Position numbers and translations under genes: made by a program | Notes under the pieces: generated by a model | What the model was told of the DNA's origin: nothing | The model's database searches: none | Seen by the model: the letters and a program-made list of their open reading frames with translations, nothing else | Shown: in pieces, positions 29,271 through 37,167 of the stretch | How positions within the stretch are numbered: position 1 is the stretch's first letter | Layout: every line of letters begins with the position of its first letter | Assembly: GCF_001014615.2 (NCBI RefSeq) | Contig: NZ_LBCQ02000011.1 | Coordinates: forward strand, 62,001-126,000 | From: Aquamicrobium sp. LC103 | GTDB taxonomy: Bacteria; Pseudomonadota; Alphaproteobacteria; Rhizobiales; Rhizobiaceae | DNA: 64,000 nt | Direction of reading: 5' to 3'

Positions 29271-30272
29271 ATGGCCGGCAGGAAAAAGCCTCTCGTCGTC
29301 ATCACCCGCAAGCTGCCGGATCCGGTCGAGACCCGCATGCGGGAGCTGTTCGACGCGCGGCTGAATGTCGAGGACCGGCCGATGACGCAGCCGGAGCTGG
29401 TCGCCGCAGTGCGCGAGGCCGACGTTCTCGTGCCGACCGTGACGGACCGCATCGACGCCGCGCTGATCGAGCAGGCCGGCGAGAACCTGAAGCTGATCGC
29501 CAATTACGGCACCGGCGTCGACAATGTCGACGTGACGGCGGCCGCGAAGCGGGGAATCGCCGTCACCAACACGCCGAACGTGCTCACCGAGGACACGGCC
29601 GACATGACGATGGCGCTGATGCTGGCAGTGCCGCGCCGGCTGACCGAGGGCGCCAACGTGCTGGAGACCAACGGCAAGTGGGCCGGCTGGTCGCCGACCT
29701 GGATGCTCGGGCGCCGCATCTGGGGCAAGCGGCTGGGCATCGTCGGCATGGGCCGCATCGGCACGGCGGTGGCGCGGCGCGCCAAGGCGTTCGGCCTGTC
29801 GATCCACTATCACAACCGGCACAGGGTGGCGCCCGCCACCGAGGACGCGTTGGAGGCGACCTATTGGGAAAGCCTCGACCAGATGCTCGCCCGCATGGAC
29901 ATCATCTCGGTCAACTGCCCGTCGACGCCGGCGACCTTCCACCTGCTTTCGGCGCGCCGGCTCGCGCTGATGCAGCCGACCGCCTATCTGGTCAACACCG
30001 CGCGCGGCGACATCATCGACGAGGATGCGCTGGTGAAGATGCTGGAGACGGGCAAGCTGGCCGGCGCCGGCCTCGACGTCTTCGAGCAGGAGCCGGCGGT
30101 CAACCCCAAGCTGGTCAAACTCGCCGCCAAGGGCAAGGTGGTGATCCTGCCGCATATGGGTTCGGCGACGATCGAGGGCCGCATCGACATGGGCGAGAAG
30201 GTCATCATCAATATCCGCACCTTCTTCGACGGGCATCGCCCACCGGATCGCGTGCTGCCGTCGCGTGTCTGA
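29271..30272 (+). CDS. D-isomer specific 2-hydroxyacid dehydrogenase (GhrB/GyaR-like)
   Basis: 333 residues. NAD(P)-binding motif LGIVGMGRIGTAVARRAKAF at about 155-175, then the catalytic set: Arg in VNTARGDIIDE, Glu in DVFEQEP, and His in LPHMGSATIEGR. These mark glyoxylate/hydroxypyruvate reductases and D-glycerate dehydrogenases. The start is the ATG before AGRKKPLVVITRKLP with GAGGA upstream. It stands alone, with a possible serine-cycle or photorespiratory-type detoxifying role; substrate not certain. Confidence 0.88.
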   Translation: MAGRKKPLVVITRKLPDPVETRMRELFDARLNVEDRPMTQPELVAAVREADVLVPTVTDRIDAALIEQAGENLKLIANYGTGVDNVDVTAAAKRGIAVTNTPNVLTEDTADMTMALMLAVPRRLTEGANVLETNGKWAGWSPTWMLGRRIWGKRLGIVGMGRIGTAVARRAKAFGLSIHYHNRHRVAPATEDALEATYWESLDQMLARMDIISVNCPSTPATFHLLSARRLALMQPTAYLVNTARGDIIDEDALVKMLETGKLAGAGLDVFEQEPAVNPKLVKLAAKGKVVILPHMGSATIEGRIDMGEKVIINIRTFFDGHRPPDRVLPSRV

Positions 30273-30377
30273 CGCGTCTGCCGCCGCCATGTCGCGCGCC
30301 TGACATTTAGAGGCGTTACATCCCGCCGCGGCGTCGGTAAGCTGGCTGCCATCCGTTCAAAACCGGTGGGGTGTTTC

Positions 30378-31370
30378 ATGCAATCCTTGGTCAGGGCCGC
30401 GCTGGCGGCCTGCTTCATCTTTCCCGGCGCTGCCCATGCGCAGTCCGGTTTCGAGGTGGTCACGCTCGGCGCGCGCGGCGGCATCGAGGACGGCAATCTC
30501 AGCGCCTATCTGATCCGGCCGCTGGACGACGAGCGCTATGTGACCTGCGACGCCGGTTCGATCGTCAGCGGCCTGCGCGCGGCGGACGAAAAGGGCGTCT
30601 TCAATGCGGTCGAAGTGCCGGAGGATTCGCCGAATGATCGCGTCGGCCATGTCCTGACCGAAAGGATCAAGGGCTATCTGATCAGCCACGCCCATCTCGA
30701 CCATTTCGCCGGCGTGATCATCGCCTCGCCCGACGACGGCAAGAAGCCGATCTACGCGCTGCCCTCGGTCAACGAGCGCATCGAGCGCAATTATTTCAAC
30801 TGGGAAGCCTGGCCCAATTTCGGCGATCGCGGCAAGGAACCGATGCTGAAGAAATACGGCTACGCCGACCTGCGGCCGGGAAAGGCGCGCGAGATCGACG
30901 ACACGGAAATGTCGGTGACCGCCTTTCCGCTGAGCCATGCAGGCGCCGAATCCACGGCCTTCCTGATCGAGAGCGGGGATGCGGCACTTCTCTGCTTCGG
31001 CGACACCGGGCCCGACGAGGTCGAGAAGTCGACGAACATCGAGAATATCTGGACCGCCGTCGCCGACCTAGCGCGCGACGGTCGGCTGAAGGGCATCATC
31101 ATCGAAACCTCCTACACCAACGAGCAGCCCGACGAATATCTCTTCGGCCATCTGACGCCGGCCTGGCTGATGAAATCGCTTGCCGGATTGGAAGCGGCCG
31201 CCGGCGCCGGCGCGCTCAAGGACATGCCGGTGGTCGTCAGTCACATCAAACATTCGATGAAGAAGGGCGAGACGCCGCAGGAGCGGATCCTCGAGCAGCT
31301 CGAGGAGGCAAACGACCTCGGCGTCCGCTTCATCATCCCCGAACAGGGCATGAAATGGGAGTTCAGGTAG
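30378..31370 (+). CDS. Periplasmic class II 3',5'-cyclic nucleotide phosphodiesterase-like protein
   Basis: 330 residues with a signal peptide (LVRAALAACFIFPGAAHA, cut before QSGFEV). Metallo-beta-lactamase fold: SHAHLDHFAGVII is the HxHxDH zinc signature, followed by FPLSHAGAEST and CFGDTGPDE, and VVVSHIKHSMKKGETP near the end. This pattern fits class II cyclic-nucleotide phosphodiesterases (CpdP/PDE1 type). If correct it would hydrolyse extracytoplasmic cAMP or related nucleotides. Start chosen: ATG after GGTGGGG rather than the GTG four codons earlier. Confidence 0.8.
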   Translation: MQSLVRAALAACFIFPGAAHAQSGFEVVTLGARGGIEDGNLSAYLIRPLDDERYVTCDAGSIVSGLRAADEKGVFNAVEVPEDSPNDRVGHVLTERIKGYLISHAHLDHFAGVIIASPDDGKKPIYALPSVNERIERNYFNWEAWPNFGDRGKEPMLKKYGYADLRPGKAREIDDTEMSVTAFPLSHAGAESTAFLIESGDAALLCFGDTGPDEVEKSTNIENIWTAVADLARDGRLKGIIIETSYTNEQPDEYLFGHLTPAWLMKSLAGLEAAAGAGALKDMPVVVSHIKHSMKKGETPQERILEQLEEANDLGVRFIIPEQGMKWEFR

Positions 31371-31690
31371 GAGCGTCCGCTCCTTCCCTCTGTGCCTGCA
31401 TGGTCCCTCTCCTCCCCCTTGTAGGCAGGTGAATCGCATATGGATTTACCCCTACCCCTAACCCCTCCCCACAAGGGGGAGGGGGACCTTGCAGGGATTG
31501 CGTCAAGGCGCCGCTCATCGGCGAATATGCGCGGCGTTGCAGTCAGGCAGCCCCCCCTTGTGGGGAGGGGTTAGGGGTGGGGGTACGAAGCCATGAGGAT
31601 GCCGGCCGATTCCATATGTGATCGCCCCGTTACGGTGGAAGGGGGCGATCCTCATGGTTCGACAGGCTCACCATGGGGGCTTGCGGGCAG
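31371..31690. repeat. Palindromic repeat cluster, no gene
   Basis: The arms 31447-31481 and 31552-31585 form an imperfect inverted repeat of about 34 bases (core ACCCCTAACCCCTCCCCAC) with about 70 bases between. A third related block lies at 31401-31425 (CCTCTCCTCCCCCTTGTAGG). At 31650-31678 is a separate short palindromic repeat, CCTCATGGTTCGACAGGCTC followed by ACCATG, of a kind common between genes in alphaproteobacteria. Together these look like REP/BIME-style DNA at the convergent junction of the phosphodiesterase gene and the aconitase X operon, and may act as a terminator. Confidence 0.75.
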
Positions 31691-32113
31691 TCACCCGCCG
31701 GCGTTCTCCAGCCTCCCGTCCTCGCTGATCCGGACGATGCGGCCCGCGAAGGCGTGGTGCCGCGGCTGCGGCAGGCGCAGGGCGAGCGGCGCTTCGAGCC
31801 CCATCTCGCGCGCGACGACGAGGCCGAGCAGCAGGATGGCGTCGGGTTCGTCGAGCACCAGCGCGGCCGGCGCGTTGCCATTGTGGACCAGTTCGAGAAG
31901 CACGGCCGAGGCCGATGACGAGCCGATCGTGCCCGGCAGGAAGAGGACGCGCCCGGCGATGCTCTCGCCGTGCTCCGGATGGCGCACGTCGGCGATCCTC
32001 CCGCTTCCAGGGTCGACGCCGCCCCAGAAGCTGATCGGCGCGCCAAGCACCAGCGCCGATGCCGTCACGCCCCTGCCGGGCATCAGGATCCCGCATCGCG
32101 CGGCCGCGCTCAC
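31691..32113 (-). CDS. Aconitase X swivel domain subunit (AcnX small subunit, DUF126)
   Basis: 140 residues. GTIGSSSASAVLLELVHNGN carries the conserved GSSS loop of aconitase swivelling domains, with ALVLDEPDAILLLGLVVARE following. It pairs with the large subunit encoded just upstream; the four-base ATGA overlap supports a 1:1 complex. Two-subunit aconitase X enzymes have been shown to dehydrate cis-3-hydroxy-L-proline in several bacteria. There is no proline racemase or dehydrogenase gene alongside, so the substrate here is not proven. Confidence 0.88.
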   Translation of the reverse strand: MSAAARCGILMPGRGVTASALVLGAPISFWGGVDPGSGRIADVRHPEHGESIAGRVLFLPGTIGSSSASAVLLELVHNGNAPAALVLDEPDAILLLGLVVAREMGLEAPLALRLPQPRHHAFAGRIVRISEDGRLENAGG

Positions 32114-33363
32114 GACAAGCTTTCCGTTAGCATGACCTTACCAAGCATCGCGCTCTCGACGCACTCGCGCAGCGATCCATAGATGACGGCATAGCCGGTA
32201 TTGCCCGGCGCGTAATGCGCGAACTTGCCGGAATTCGTCATCAGCACGGCGCCCTCGATCGCCGGCAGGATCGGGGTGACGACGACGCAGGTATCGGCCA
32301 CCAGCACCACGCCTGCCGCCTCCAGCGTCTTGCGGCGACCGGTCTTTTCGAGTTCCGTGAGCACGTGGCGGCCGGTGCAGGCATAGAGCGGGACGGCGAG
32401 CCTGCGCCCGGCGATGGCGCGTTCGAGCAGGTCGAACTCGGCGGGCGAAAGATGCGGACTGCCGATGGCGACCGCGTCGATGCGATCGGGCTTTTCCGCC
32501 GTCGAAAGCCGCGCCCTGGCGATGCGCGCCATTTCGGGCGTGACTCGGATCGTTGCTGCCGGCTGCGTGCCTGCAAGCGCTGTTTCGAGGTCGGGCGCTT
32601 CCGGCGTGACCCCCGCCACGTGGAAGAGCCCCACCGCGCCGGAGGAGGCGGCCGCGGCGCCGAACGCCTTCAGCGCGTCCTCGCCGGGGTGCGCCGCAAC
32701 GCCCTTGACGACGCCGACGGCGGTGCCGATCTCGCGCCCGTAGAGGCTGCCGAGCACCGGCCAGGCGATCTCGGAGGCGAGGAACTCTGCCGGCAGGCCG
32801 GAGACGTCGAAGACCGCAGTCGCGGCGCGGTTCTCGGGTCTGTGAAGCCCGTAGTCCGGGGCGCGGCCCGATATGGCGCAGGCGATGTCGAGGAAGTCGC
32901 CGTAGCGGTTGGTGCGCGCGCCGAGCACCGAGTTGCAGAAGACGACCGCGTTGGATTCGCCCCATGCGACGTCTGTTCCGAATGCCGGCCGGTGTCCTGC
33001 CTGGTAGGGCGCGCAGGTCCATGTCGGCTCGCAGCCGAGCCGGCGATAGGCGTCCATCATCCGCCTCGCCATTTCGCGCTCGCGCCCGCCGAGGCGCACG
33101 CGGCTGCAGCCGGTGAGATCGAGCGCGCCGACATTGAGGGTGGAGCGGACGGCGACCCTGGCGCCGCCCTCGACGAGCCTTTCGGCGAAGAGAGTGCCGG
33201 AATCGCCATGATAGAGCGCACCGTCGATATGGGCGGAGCGGATCGGGATCAGCCGCGGCGCCCCCATCAGCCGGGCAGCCTCGGCCACGATGCGCATGGC
33301 GATCGCCGCGCCGTCGTCGCCCGCGGCGATCGCGCTCTCCTCGGCCGTGAGGGAAAAGCTCAC
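32110..33363 (-). CDS. Aconitase X catalytic subunit (AcnX large subunit, DUF521)
   Basis: 417 residues, the length of a stand-alone large subunit. ALYHGDSGTLFAERLVEGGA is the conserved N-terminal motif; the Cys residues in VVFCNSVLGARTNRYGDF, VPLYACTGRHVLTELE and VADTCVVVTPIL are candidates for the iron-sulfur cluster ligands. APGNTGYAVIYGSLRECVES is near the C-terminus. Known activity of the family: cis-3-hydroxy-L-proline dehydratase; phosphomevalonate dehydratase in archaea. Its ATG overlaps the stop of the GNAT gene by four bases, so the operon is tightly coupled. Confidence 0.9.
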   Translation of the reverse strand: MSFSLTAEESAIAAGDDGAAIAMRIVAEAARLMGAPRLIPIRSAHIDGALYHGDSGTLFAERLVEGGARVAVRSTLNVGALDLTGCSRVRLGGREREMARRMMDAYRRLGCEPTWTCAPYQAGHRPAFGTDVAWGESNAVVFCNSVLGARTNRYGDFLDIACAISGRAPDYGLHRPENRAATAVFDVSGLPAEFLASEIAWPVLGSLYGREIGTAVGVVKGVAAHPGEDALKAFGAAAASSGAVGLFHVAGVTPEAPDLETALAGTQPAATIRVTPEMARIARARLSTAEKPDRIDAVAIGSPHLSPAEFDLLERAIAGRRLAVPLYACTGRHVLTELEKTGRRKTLEAAGVVLVADTCVVVTPILPAIEGAVLMTNSGKFAHYAPGNTGYAVIYGSLRECVESAMLGKVMLTESLS

Positions 33364-33848
33364 GTCAGCGCCTTGCGCATGGTGATCGTGGTCGGGCGTG
33401 AATAGCCCTCATGCGCCGTGCGCTGGGTCTCGACGAAGCCGAGCCGAGCGAAGATCGCGTGATTGGCGGCGAGCTCGATACGGGTCTGCAATTCGAGCAC
33501 GGGCTTGCCGAGGCTGCGCGCGACCGCTTCCGTCTTCGCCATCAGGTGACGGCCGATGCCCGCGCCTGACAGTGCCGGATCGACGGCCAGCTTGCCGACA
33601 TAGAGATGGTCGTCCTTCGCCCGCAGAAAGACGCAGCCGCAGAGCCTGTCGCCGTCGCGTGCGAGGAGGCCGATCTCCGTCCGCGCTTTTTCCCGGAGAC
33701 CTTGCTCGGTCAGGCGGTGCACGGAGGAGGGCGGGTCGATCACCCCGTCCATATAGGCGAAGGAGCGGCGGATGAGGTCGAGCAGTTCGGCCCAATGCGC
33801 GAAGTCGGGGGGGAGGCGTTCGATGGCGATCGGGTTTTGTGTAAGCAT
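33360..33848 (-). CDS. GNAT family N-acetyltransferase
   Basis: 162 residues, complete GNAT fold. LYVGKLAVDPALSGAGIGRH is motif A with the acetyl-CoA loop (RxxGxG variant SGAGIG). VLELQTRIELAANHAIFARL and GFVETQRTAHEGYSRP complete it. It sits between moeB and the aconitase X subunits with a 4-base overlap downstream and 8 bases upstream, so all four are one transcript. The substrate is unknown; an amino acid acetyltransferase role would fit hydroxyproline metabolism but is speculative. Confidence 0.88.
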   Translation of the reverse strand: MLTQNPIAIERLPPDFAHWAELLDLIRRSFAYMDGVIDPPSSVHRLTEQGLREKARTEIGLLARDGDRLCGCVFLRAKDDHLYVGKLAVDPALSGAGIGRHLMAKTEAVARSLGKPVLELQTRIELAANHAIFARLGFVETQRTAHEGYSRPTTITMRKALT

Positions 33849-33856
33849 GAGCTGAC

Positions 33857-34618
33857 CTATTTGCGGTAGCGCACGGTCTCGAAATTCGCGCCCAGCCCGT
33901 CATACATCAGCAGGCGCCCGACCAGAGGCTCGCCGATGCCGGTGATGAGCTTGATGACTTCCATCGCCTGCAGCGTGCCGATGACGCCGGTGAGCGCGCC
34001 GAGAACGCCGGCTTCGGCGCAGGAGGGAACGAGGCCCGCGGGCGGCGGTTCGGGAAAGAGGTCGCGGTAGGAAGGATTGGGCGAGCCGTCGGCGCCCGTC
34101 TCGAACGGCTTCAACACCGTGACGGAGCCGTCGAACCTGCCGACCGCGCCGGTCACCAGCGGCCGGGCAGCCTCCGCGCAGGAATCGGCGACGGCATAGC
34201 GGGTGGCGAAATTGTCGGAGCCGTCCGCGACGATGTCATATCCTTCGACGATGGACCGGGCGTTCTCCGCCGTCAGCCGCAGCATGTGCGGCTCGACCGA
34301 GACGGTCGGGTTGATGCGGCGGAGCCTGTCGGCCGCGCTGTCGATCTTCGTCCGGCCGACATGCCCGGTGTCGTGGATCACCTGGCGCTGCAGGTTGGAG
34401 AGCGAGACGACGTCGTCGTCGACGATGCCGAGCGTGCCGACGCCGGCTGCCGCCAGATATTCAAGAATGGGCGCGCCGAGCCCGCCCGCGCCGATGACGA
34501 GCACGCGCGCCCGCTTGAGCTTCTGCTGGCCGGGCCCGCCGACTTCGGGCAGCACGATGTGGCGCGCGTAGCGCTCCAGTTCCTCGGACGATAGCGGCGG
34601 AGTGTCGAGCTTGTTCAT
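33857..34618 (-). CDS. moeB: MoeB/ThiF family adenylyltransferase
   Basis: 253 residues, E1-like fold. RVLVIGAGGLGAPILEYLAA is the ATP-binding glycine loop and DGSDNFATRYAVADSC the adenylation region; VPSCAEAGVLGALTGVIGTL contains the active-site Cys position. It activates the C-terminal Gly of a sulfur carrier (MoaD, or ThiS if ThiF). Unlike E. coli MoeB, the zinc cysteines are absent: the first CxxC is replaced by SYRD (PSYRDLFPEPPP) and the protein ends without the second pair. It leads the operon moeB-GNAT-aconitase X. No other molybdopterin or thiamine gene lies nearby. Confidence 0.85.
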   Translation of the reverse strand: MNKLDTPPLSSEELERYARHIVLPEVGGPGQQKLKRARVLVIGAGGLGAPILEYLAAAGVGTLGIVDDDVVSLSNLQRQVIHDTGHVGRTKIDSAADRLRRINPTVSVEPHMLRLTAENARSIVEGYDIVADGSDNFATRYAVADSCAEAARPLVTGAVGRFDGSVTVLKPFETGADGSPNPSYRDLFPEPPPAGLVPSCAEAGVLGALTGVIGTLQAMEVIKLITGIGEPLVGRLLMYDGLGANFETVRYRK

Positions 34619-34684
34619 GGACGCACAATAGCGCCGTCGCGAAAGATTGTCAGCGCGCCAGGCCTCGCCAAGCGGAAGGCCAAT

Positions 34685-35851
34685 TTAGGCGGGCGTGACC
34701 TGCCCACCGGCAACCGTGAAGAACTGCGCGCGGCCGGAGAGGCTCGAAAACAGCGCGGCGTCGGTGCCGGTCATGAAGGCCTGGCAGTTCAGTTCCTCCA
34801 GGATGCCGAAAAGCGCGGCGCGGCGGCCGGCGTCGAGATGGGCGGCGATCTCGTCGAGCAGCAGGATCGGCGCCGCGCCGGAAAGCTCGGCGACCAGGCG
34901 GGCATGTGAGAGCACCAGTCCGGTCAGCAGCGCCTTCTGCTCGCCGGTGGAGCAGAGCTCGGCCGGCATGTCCTTGGGCCGGTGGCGCACGAAGAGGTCG
35001 GAGCGGTGCGGGCCGTCCAGGGTACGTCCGGCGGCGCGGTCGCGGGCGCGATTGGCGGAAAGCGAGAGCCGGTATTCCTCCTCCACCTCCACGGCGGGCC
35101 GTGCGGCGACTGCCTCCTCCAGCGTGCCGCCGAGCGCGATGTCGGCCTTGGGGAAGGGGCTGTCGTCGGGCAGCCTTTCCACCATGCCGCACAGAAGCCG
35201 CACGATCTCCGCACGCGCGGCGGCAATGGCGACGCCGGTTTCGGCCATCTGGGTCTCGATCGCCTCGAACCAGAGATCGTCGCGGCTGTTGTCGGCAAGC
35301 AGGCGGTTGCGGCTGCGCATCGCCTTCTCGAAGTCGAGCGAACGACGCCCGTGCGTCGGGTCGATCGTCAGCACCAGGCGGTCGATGAAACGGCGGCGCT
35401 CGGCGGCAGGGCCGGTGAAGAGCGCGTCCATTGCCGGCACCAGCCAGATGACGCGCAGCCATTCGAGCATCTCGTCGGCGGAGCGGGCGGATGCGCCGTT
35501 GATGCGAACCCGTCGCCCGGTCTCGCCGTCCTCGCCGAGCGTGCCGGTGCCGATCTCGCAATCGCCGAAGGAGCCGGCAATGCGGACATGCACTGCGAAA
35601 CCCGTGCTGCCCGTGCGCGCGACCGCGTCATAGGCCGCTCGGCGCAAGCCTCGCCCGGGTGTCAGGAAAGATATGGCCTCGAGAAGATTGGTCTTGCCGG
35701 CGCCGTTGTCGCCGGTGAGAACCACCGCGCCCGGCCGGAAATCCAGCACCAGGCCCGCATAGTTGCGGAAATCCGTCAGCAGCAGCCGCGCGACATGCGT
35801 TTGCGTCTCGCCATCCGGCCGGTCAGCGCCTTGTTCGTTTTCTCCAGGCAT
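34685..35851 (-). CDS. recF: DNA replication and repair protein RecF
   Basis: 388 residues. SMC-like ATPase that loads RecA at single-stranded gaps. Walker A GDNGAGKTNLLEAISFLTPG near residue 50, the ABC-type signature around LCSTGEQKALLTGLVLSHA, and Walker B ILLLDEIAAHLD. A 20-residue N-terminal extension precedes ARLLLTDFRNYAGL. It follows dnaN by 30 bases, in the dnaA-dnaN-recF order. Confidence 0.95.
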   Translation of the reverse strand: MPGENEQGADRPDGETQTHVARLLLTDFRNYAGLVLDFRPGAVVLTGDNGAGKTNLLEAISFLTPGRGLRRAAYDAVARTGSTGFAVHVRIAGSFGDCEIGTGTLGEDGETGRRVRINGASARSADEMLEWLRVIWLVPAMDALFTGPAAERRRFIDRLVLTIDPTHGRRSLDFEKAMRSRNRLLADNSRDDLWFEAIETQMAETGVAIAAARAEIVRLLCGMVERLPDDSPFPKADIALGGTLEEAVAARPAVEVEEEYRLSLSANRARDRAAGRTLDGPHRSDLFVRHRPKDMPAELCSTGEQKALLTGLVLSHARLVAELSGAAPILLLDEIAAHLDAGRRAALFGILEELNCQAFMTGTDAALFSSLSGRAQFFTVAGGQVTPA

Positions 35852-35881
35852 CGGCTTTGAGCGGAGAGGGTCCGCCCGGTG

Positions 35882-37000
35882 CTACACGCGCATCGGCATC
35901 AGCACGTAGAGCGCGTTGTCGTCCGTCGTGTCGTGGATAAGTGTCGGCGAACCGGCATCGGCCAGCATGAAGCGCGCGTCGCTGCCGGAGAGCTGCCCGG
36001 CGACGTCGAGCAGGTACTTGGCGTTGAAACCGATCTCCAGCGGGTCGGCGTCGTAATCCGCGGCGACCTCCTCGGTGGCGCTGCCGGAATCGGGATTATT
36101 GACCGTCAGCGTCAGCAGGCCGCTCGAAATCGACAGCTTCACCGCGCGACCGCGCTCCGACGATATCGTCGAGACGCGATCGACAGCCTGCGCGAAGGTC
36201 TGCCGGTCGATGACGAGTTGCTTGTCGTTGCCGGTGGGGATGACGCGCTGATAGTCGGGGAAGGTGCCGTCGATCAGCTTGGAAGTGAGCACGACGCTGC
36301 CGATCGTGAACCGGATCTTGGTGTCGGAAAGCTCGGTGGTGACCGCGATGTCTGGATCGTCGACGAGCTTCTGCAACTCGCTCACCGTCTTGCGCGGGAT
36401 GATGATGCCCGGCATGCCTTCCGAGCCGGCGGGCGCGTCGACCTCGGCGCGGGCGAGGCGATGGCCGTCGGTCGCCACCGAGCGCAGCTTCAGCTTGCCG
36501 CCCTCCTCATGGGTGTGGAGATAGATGCCGTTGAGATAATAGCGCGTCTCCTCGGTGGAGATGGCGAACTGGGTCTTCTCGATGAGCCCCTTGAGGGCCG
36601 CGGATTCGAGCCGGAAAATGTGCGAGAAGGAGCCGGCGGAAAGCTCGGGGAAATCCGACTGCGGCAGGCATTGCAGGCGGAAGGAGGAGCGGCCCGAGAT
36701 CACCGACATGGAGTTGCCGCTTTCGTCGACCTTGAGCATCACCTCGGCGCCGTCGGGAAGCTTGCGCACGATGTCGTAGAGCAGGTGCGCCGGCACGGTG
36801 GTGGCGCCCGTCTGCTCGACCACCGCGGCGGTCGCCTCGGTAACCTCGAGGTCGAGGTCGGTCGCCTTCATTTCGAGGCTCGCGCCGGCCGCCGAGAGCA
36901 GCACGTTCGAGAGGATCGGAATTGTGTTGCGCCGTTCCACCACGCGATGAACATGGTTCAACGATTTCAAGAGGTTGGAACGTTCCAGAACTACACGCAT
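35882..37000 (-). CDS. dnaN: DNA polymerase III subunit beta (sliding clamp)
   Basis: 372 residues, three clamp domains of about 120 residues each. MRVVLERSNLLKSLNHVHRV and ERRNTIPILSNVLLSA begin domain I; the ending ALYVLMPMRV is the conserved C-terminus. Standard length. Placed between dnaA and recF on the minus strand; a strong hairpin separates it from dnaA, so it may have its own promoter. Confidence 0.97.
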   Translation of the reverse strand: MRVVLERSNLLKSLNHVHRVVERRNTIPILSNVLLSAAGASLEMKATDLDLEVTEATAAVVEQTGATTVPAHLLYDIVRKLPDGAEVMLKVDESGNSMSVISGRSSFRLQCLPQSDFPELSAGSFSHIFRLESAALKGLIEKTQFAISTEETRYYLNGIYLHTHEEGGKLKLRSVATDGHRLARAEVDAPAGSEGMPGIIIPRKTVSELQKLVDDPDIAVTTELSDTKIRFTIGSVVLTSKLIDGTFPDYQRVIPTGNDKQLVIDRQTFAQAVDRVSTISSERGRAVKLSISSGLLTLTVNNPDSGSATEEVAADYDADPLEIGFNAKYLLDVAGQLSGSDARFMLADAGSPTLIHDTTDDNALYVLMPMRV

Positions 37001-37107
37001 GACGAGCCGATCTCGCTTCGATTATTTCCAGGAGTCTGCGGATGCGCCTCCCTTGGCGCCCGCCGAAATGGACGTGCAAACTGACAGGAAAATGCGCCCA
37101 AAGGCAA

Positions 37108-37141
37108 GCCCGCGCAACGGTTTCGGGCCGTTTGCGCGGGC
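37108..37141 (-). terminator. dnaA terminator
   Basis: GCCCGCGCAACGG (37108-37120) and CCGTTTGCGCGGGC (37128-37141) form a long hairpin with one bulged base and a short loop, between the dnaA stop and the dnaN start. On the minus strand it is followed by TTGCCTTT, a weak U-run. Confidence 0.7.
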
Positions 37142-37167
37142 TTTATCGGGGATAACCTTGCGGCCGA

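Noticed and set aside
31447-31585. CRISPR array or transposon ends
   Set aside because: Only two inverted arms with one unique interval; no repeated spacing and no transposase gene.
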